Assembly: GCA_002067565.1 (NCBI GenBank)
Contig: MVQZ01000291.1
Coordinates: 1-9,042, forward strand
Origin: Methanobacterium sp. PtaU1.Bin242
Lineage (GTDB): Archaea > Methanobacteriota > Methanobacteria > Methanobacteriales > Methanobacteriaceae
Reading direction: 5' to 3'
DNA: 9,042 bases
Shown: positions 6,285-9,042 of the stretch, one piece after another
Layout of the letters: every line of letters starts with the position of its first letter
Numbering within the stretch: position 1 is the stretch's first letter
Position numbers and translations under genes: made by a program
The notes under the pieces: generated by a model
Database searches by the model: none
What the model was told of the DNA's origin: nothing
Seen by the model: the letters and a program-made list of their open reading frames with translations, nothing else

Positions 6285-6431
6285 TTTCTATCACCTTGAA
6301 TATCTCTATGACTTTTTGAGAAAATTGTACTAATTTTTTTTATGTGATTTTTTTTATAGGAGTATTTTAAAAACAATATATTAATATATACTGATTCTTT
6401 ATAAATTCTCAATTTATACTAGGTGGATTTC
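6285..6431. promoter_or_regulatory. Divergent promoter region of argG and the deacylase-like gene
   Basis: These 147 bases hold a palindromic TATA-rich core around 6377-6390 (TATATTAATATA) that could serve either direction, and a TTTATAAAT at 6398-6406 for the plus-strand gene. In the argG leader the 11-base sequence ATTTTTTTTAT occurs twice with a 14-base period (6333-6343 and 6347-6357). Promoter positions are inferred from TATA matches only. Confidence 0.45.
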
Positions 6432-7163
6432 ATGGGCTCTGCAGTAAAGATACGAATAATCTCTCCCGAGACGGCTGGAAACATCCATAAAAACAAGATA
6501 ATCATAGAAAATATCCCTGATGGTCATTTAACCGAAAAAATATTGGAAGCTGCATTAAAAGGCACTCCTTTAATTAATATGGGAAATGGGAGTCCTAAAG
6601 TGATTTTAACTGCAGGAATTCATGGAAATGAACTTCCTCCTCAAATAGCAGCATTGCAGATGATTGAACATCTGAAAGATAAGGATTTGAATGGAAGCGT
6701 TTTTATGTTGCCATTTGCCATACCTTATGCTACTATGAAGAGTTCAAGAAGATTTAAGGGTTTTGATATGAATAGAAAAGCTTCAAGTGAAGGTTATATT
6801 ACTAACAAAATAATAAAGGCAGTTAAATCTTTAAAGATATGTTCACTTGCAGATTTCCATGCCACCAAACCTCACAGTAATCCAGGTGTGGAAAGTATTT
6901 TCTGTTCAAAAAAACCCTGTAATAAAAGTTTTAAGATAGCAGAGCATATAAACAGAGCCATATCATCAAAAATAATCTGTCATGATAATGCAGGTACATT
7001 ATATACCGGAGCACTAGAAGATGAATGTAATCTATCAGGAATACCAGCAGTAACCTGTGAAGTGGTTTCTCATAACAATAAAATCGATCCAGGGAGCCAT
7101 GAAAGATCTTATTTACAGATGAAGGCTTATTTAGACTACTTTAACATATTAAATAGTGATTAA
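6432..7163 (+). CDS. M14-type zinc deacylase-like protein (succinylglutamate desuccinylase/aspartoacylase family)
   Basis: This 243-residue protein has the AstE/AspA pattern of zinc-dependent amidohydrolases related to carboxypeptidases. GIHGNE (62-67) supplies zinc ligands H64 and E67, GFDMNR (110-115) matches the substrate-binding D-x-N-R segment, DFHA (141-144) supplies zinc ligand H143, and VTCEV (207-211) places E210 where the catalytic glutamate is expected. The family cleaves N-acyl groups from amino acids or related compounds; the substrate here cannot be told. Succinylglutamate desuccinylase itself is unlikely, since no arginine-degradation genes are nearby. The start is ATG 6432, with AGGTGGAT as ribosome site; a GTG at 6423 lies inside that site. 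The gene is divergent from argG and followed by a 138-base AT-rich gap. Confidence 0.85.
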   Translation: MGSAVKIRIISPETAGNIHKNKIIIENIPDGHLTEKILEAALKGTPLINMGNGSPKVILTAGIHGNELPPQIAALQMIEHLKDKDLNGSVFMLPFAIPYATMKSSRRFKGFDMNRKASSEGYITNKIIKAVKSLKICSLADFHATKPHSNPGVESIFCSKKPCNKSFKIAEHINRAISSKIICHDNAGTLYTGALEDECNLSGIPAVTCEVVSHNNKIDPGSHERSYLQMKAYLDYFNILNSD

Positions 7164-7213
7164 TTCGATAAAATAGCATTAATAGATTAATAAATATGGT
7201 ATCTAAGAATAAA

Positions 7214-7249
7214 AATATAGTATTAAAGAGCGAATAATATAGTATTAAA
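7214..7249 (+). repeat. 14-base direct repeat, two copies
   Basis: AATATAGTATTAAA occurs at 7214-7227 and again at 7236-7249, 22 bases apart start to start, which is about two helical turns. The repeats lie 52-88 bases before the YdjM-like gene, in very AT-rich DNA. Regulator binding is possible, but the low complexity makes chance plausible. Confidence 0.5.
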
Positions 7250-7301
7250 AAATATAAAAATTAAAAATAAATTAATTATACTTAAAAAAAAACATGATAA
7301 A

Positions 7302-7979
7302 ATGCCTTCTTACAAAAAGCATGTTTTATTTTCATTGATTATGGCATTACCATTTTTTCCGGATGTTTTTTATCTTTCCTTAGCAGTTATAGGGGCATCG
7401 ATAATAGATTTTGATCATCCTGTAAAGAAGAATAATTTGATGATCATGATTCTTTTTGGTATATTATTGTGTTTGATACTATATTTATTGAATTTACCCC
7501 TAATTATAGGAGTAATTTTAATTGCACTGGCTTTAATTTTTTATATATCTAAGCATCGTGGATTTATGCATTCCATTTTTGGAATTATTATTATAACCAT
7601 ATTTTTGACTATATTTATTGTAGGATCTTATCTGTTGTTTATAGATTTTTCCCAGAATTTGAAGATATTTTTAATTGTAATATCCCTATTATTGGGTGTT
7701 ATGGTATTAAATAGAAATTTACTAATTCCTTATAGTTTTTTGCTGCTAATTGGGATTATTTTAACCAAAAATTTAGTTTTAAATCCATATTTCATATTCG
7801 GAGCTCTTTTTTTAGGAGGTATTAGTCATATTATCCTGGATCTGTTTACTCCCAGTGGTGTGTCTATTCTTAATCCTTTATCATTAAAAAGATATAAAAA
7901 AGCCTTAGGAATAATATTAATGATATTTTGGACGTTAGCAGCGGTTTTAATGATTTTTTATCCATTTTATAATCTTTAA
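7302..7979 (+). CDS. YdjM-type polytopic membrane protein, putative metal-dependent hydrolase
   Basis: This 225-residue protein has several membrane helices and the conserved polar positions of the YdjM/DUF457 family (LexA-binding, inner-membrane-associated putative hydrolase). They are H7 in the first segment, GASIIDFDHP (31-40), SKHRGFMHS (83-91), and GGISHIILDLFTPSGV (172-187) followed by NP (191-192). The clustered His and Asp residues suggest a metal site in the membrane; hydrolase activity is the family prediction and has not, to my knowledge, been shown biochemically for archaeal members. The start is ATG 7302. Its upstream sequence has no ribosome site, only A-rich DNA, so translation may be from a short or leaderless transcript. 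It is more AT-rich than its neighbours, as expected for a membrane protein rich in Ile, Leu and Phe. Confidence 0.8.
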   Translation: MPSYKKHVLFSLIMALPFFPDVFYLSLAVIGASIIDFDHPVKKNNLMIMILFGILLCLILYLLNLPLIIGVILIALALIFYISKHRGFMHSIFGIIIITIFLTIFIVGSYLLFIDFSQNLKIFLIVISLLLGVMVLNRNLLIPYSFLLLIGIILTKNLVLNPYFIFGALFLGGISHIILDLFTPSGVSILNPLSLKRYKKALGIILMIFWTLAAVLMIFYPFYNL

Positions 7980-8313
7980 CCCTTATCATCTTTAATATAG
8001 TTTCAGGGAGATTCGCGTTTTCTATTACTTTTATTTGATGCTTATGATTTCGTTATTCCCCTTTATCTGTGTTGTTTTTCATAATCTGATTTTCTGTATT
8101 AATATGATCGGGGACCGTTAGATTCATTTGAAAAATTAAATCAGTTATATTTATATATCATGTTTTATAATGATGAATTGTAATTATCATGGTCATCAAT
8201 GGTCACTATGAATCCGGAAATAGGAATGGAAAATGATCATAAGAGTCTGTCATTAAGCCGTGTTAATTATTTATAAAATATATCCATATTAAAAGATTAA
8301 GGGGCTAATTACA
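7980..8313. other. Intergenic region upstream of the ehb operon
   Basis: These 334 bases contain a T-rich stretch from about 8020 to 8095 suited to termination of the upstream gene, then two TATA candidates facing right (8150-8158 and 8270-8278). Between them ATGGTCA occurs twice, ten bases apart (8189-8195, 8199-8205). A 25-codon frame at 8199-8276 exists but has no ribosome site. No RNA gene is recognised. Confidence 0.55.
8270..8278 (+). promoter_or_regulatory. Probable TATA box of the ehb operon
   Basis: TTTATAAAA is centred about 40 bases before the ehbA ATG, predicting a transcript start near 8300 and a leader of about 14 bases that just includes the AAGGGG ribosome site. A second candidate at 8150-8158 would give a leader of about 134 bases. 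Confidence 0.45.
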
Positions 8314-8625
8314 ATGTTTATAACAAGAATATTCTATGGAGTAGCCTATTTCATAGTATTAATATGGGAAATAATCAAGGCCACTATAGATGTTGCTATT
8401 CGTACAGTGAATGGCAATGTGGAACCGGTTATAGTGGAAATTCCCACAGTACTTAAAAGGCCTGTTTCCCAGACTATTCTGGCTAACAGCATCACTCTAA
8501 CTCCAGGGACACTTTCAATCGATCTGGATTCAGAAAAACAGGTCATAAAAGTGGCCACCATCGTGCCACGTCCGAATGAGGATGTTATTCCATTTGAACC
8601 ATACATAAAAGGGATGTTAGAATGA
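8314..8625 (+). CDS. ehbA: Energy-converting hydrogenase B subunit A (MnhE-like)
   Basis: This 103-residue protein has one N-terminal membrane helix (about 5-25) followed by an MnhE domain, recognised by LANSITLTPGTLSIDLD (56-72) and the preceding VEIPT/RPVSQTI segment. It is shorter than the antiporter subunit MnhE (about 160 residues), which fits the Ehb version. Ehb is a membrane [NiFe] hydrogenase complex of methanogens that uses the ion gradient to reduce ferredoxin with H2 for anabolic carbon fixation; the E-, F- and G-like subunits belong to its ion-translocating part. The start is ATG 8314, with AAGGGG upstream at rather long spacing. It overlaps ehbB by four bases (ATGA). The main alternative is an Mrp antiporter or another Mbh-type complex, which the genes to the right would settle. 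Confidence 0.82.
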   Translation: MFITRIFYGVAYFIVLIWEIIKATIDVAIRTVNGNVEPVIVEIPTVLKRPVSQTILANSITLTPGTLSIDLDSEKQVIKVATIVPRPNEDVIPFEPYIKGMLE

Positions 8626-8891
8626 ATTTATTAGAATTTTCTGAGTACTTTCTCATGGCTGCTTTAGCCATATATGCAGTTGCCAATTTGAGAATTGTCT
8701 CCCGAAGAACCATTGGTATGGGACTGGTTGGTGTAGCTGGGTTAAGCATATCCGTCGCTGTAATTCTGATTCTGGTTAAGAATCTGTACCAGCTGGGATT
8801 TTGTACTGACATAGCCACAGCTCTGGTTATATTAGGACCCATTGGAACCATTGCCTTCGCCGGTGTTTTAAGGGGGTGGAAAAGTGGATGA
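8622..8891 (+). CDS. ehbB: Energy-converting hydrogenase B subunit B (MnhF-like)
   Basis: This is an 89-residue protein with three predicted membrane helices (about 6-24, 33-52 and 64-84), the size and topology of MnhF/MrpF. The RRTIGMGLVGVAGL segment (28-41) takes the place of the RxxxGP segment of antiporter F subunits. It lies in the membrane arm of the Ehb complex next to the A and C subunits. The ATG overlaps the ehbA stop (ATGA, 8622-8625), so it is translationally coupled; AAGGGATG inside the end of ehbA may act as ribosome site. The E-F-G gene order supports the assignment. Confidence 0.82.
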   Translation: MNLLEFSEYFLMAALAIYAVANLRIVSRRTIGMGLVGVAGLSISVAVILILVKNLYQLGFCTDIATALVILGPIGTIAFAGVLRGWKSG

Positions 8892-9042
8892 TATTATAAC
8901 CATAATAAGATCGATCCTGATTATAGCAAGCGGTGTTTTTGTACTTTTAGCAGCTGTAGGAATTTTAAGATTTAAAGATAACTTACCCCGGGTGTTATAT
9001 GCAAGAGTGCATATACTGGGAGTAGCAGATTCGGCATGCATA
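8884..9042 (+). CDS. ehbC: Energy-converting hydrogenase B subunit C (MnhG-like), partial at the 3' end
   Basis: The first 53 codons of an MnhG/MrpG-like membrane protein are present; the gene continues past base 9042. Residues 4-27 form the first membrane helix, followed by GILRFKDNLPRVLYARVHILGVADSA (26-51), which matches the G-subunit motif (RxxD-x-x-x-R-x-H then a Gly-rich turn). The start is GTG 8884, overlapping the ehbB stop by eight bases, with AGGGGG seven bases upstream. The ATG at 8888 runs into a stop after three codons and cannot be the start. Together with ehbA and ehbB it forms the E-F-G block that opens the ehb operon. Confidence 0.82.
   Translation, partial: MDDIITIIRSILIIASGVFVLLAAVGILRFKDNLPRVLYARVHILGVADSACI

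Noticed and set aside
8199..8276. 25-codon plus-strand frame upstream of ehbA
   Set aside because: It has no ribosome binding site and no recognisable motif, and its stop lies inside the probable TATA box of the ehb operon.
8884..9042. Mrp-type Na+/H+ antiporter operon instead of Ehb
   Set aside because: The E-like subunit is too short for MnhE and the block resembles the start of ehb in Methanobacteriales; the alternative stays open until the genes to the right are seen.

Overview
The window most likely comes from a hydrogenotrophic methanogen of the order Methanobacteriales, probably Methanobacterium or a close relative; the genus is inference. The evidence is: an AT-rich sequence with very AT-rich intergenic DNA; archaeal TATA boxes (TTTATATA type) upstream of genes; Shine-Dalgarno sites of the GGTGAT/AGGTGG type; a MthK-like potassium channel; and, at the right edge, three overlapping genes in the order MnhE-, MnhF- and MnhG-like, which are the first subunits (EhbA, EhbB, EhbC) of the membrane-bound energy-converting hydrogenase B of these methanogens.

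Layout, left to right. Bases 1-631 (minus) hold the N-terminal part of a K+ channel with a cytoplasmic RCK (TrkA-N) domain, cut by the window edge. Bases 632-1177 are a long AT-rich divergent promoter region. Then come a secreted TIM-barrel protein resembling glycoside hydrolases (about 1178-1987, plus) and the bifunctional NAD(P)H-hydrate repair enzyme Nnr (2149-3621, plus). A minus-strand block follows, transcribed from argG at 6284 leftwards: argG, a small BofA-family membrane protein, a pyridoxamine-phosphate-oxidase-like flavin-barrel protein, and a zinc-ribbon protein with a C-terminal membrane anchor (3757-4008). Between the last two lies a GC-rich 16-bp inverted repeat with its own TATA box. 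From 6432 rightwards everything is on the plus strand: an M14/AstE-AspA-type zinc deacylase-like protein, a YdjM-type polytopic membrane protein, and the start of the ehb operon, which runs off the right edge.

The genes are mostly housekeeping: arginine biosynthesis (argG), metabolite repair (nnr), ion transport and anabolic ferredoxin reduction (ehb). argG and the BofA-family gene are close enough to share a transcript. The ehb genes overlap by 4-8 bases and are translationally coupled.

No defence system, mobile element, rRNA, tRNA or CRISPR array was seen. I do not see a clear new multi-gene system. The points that most deserve a check are the hairpin at 4137-4207, which may be a small RNA or leader element, and two genes (the secreted barrel protein and the flavin-barrel protein) whose conserved or signal-peptide N-termini have no ATG, GTG or TTG start but do have a good Shine-Dalgarno site in front of an ATT or ATA codon.
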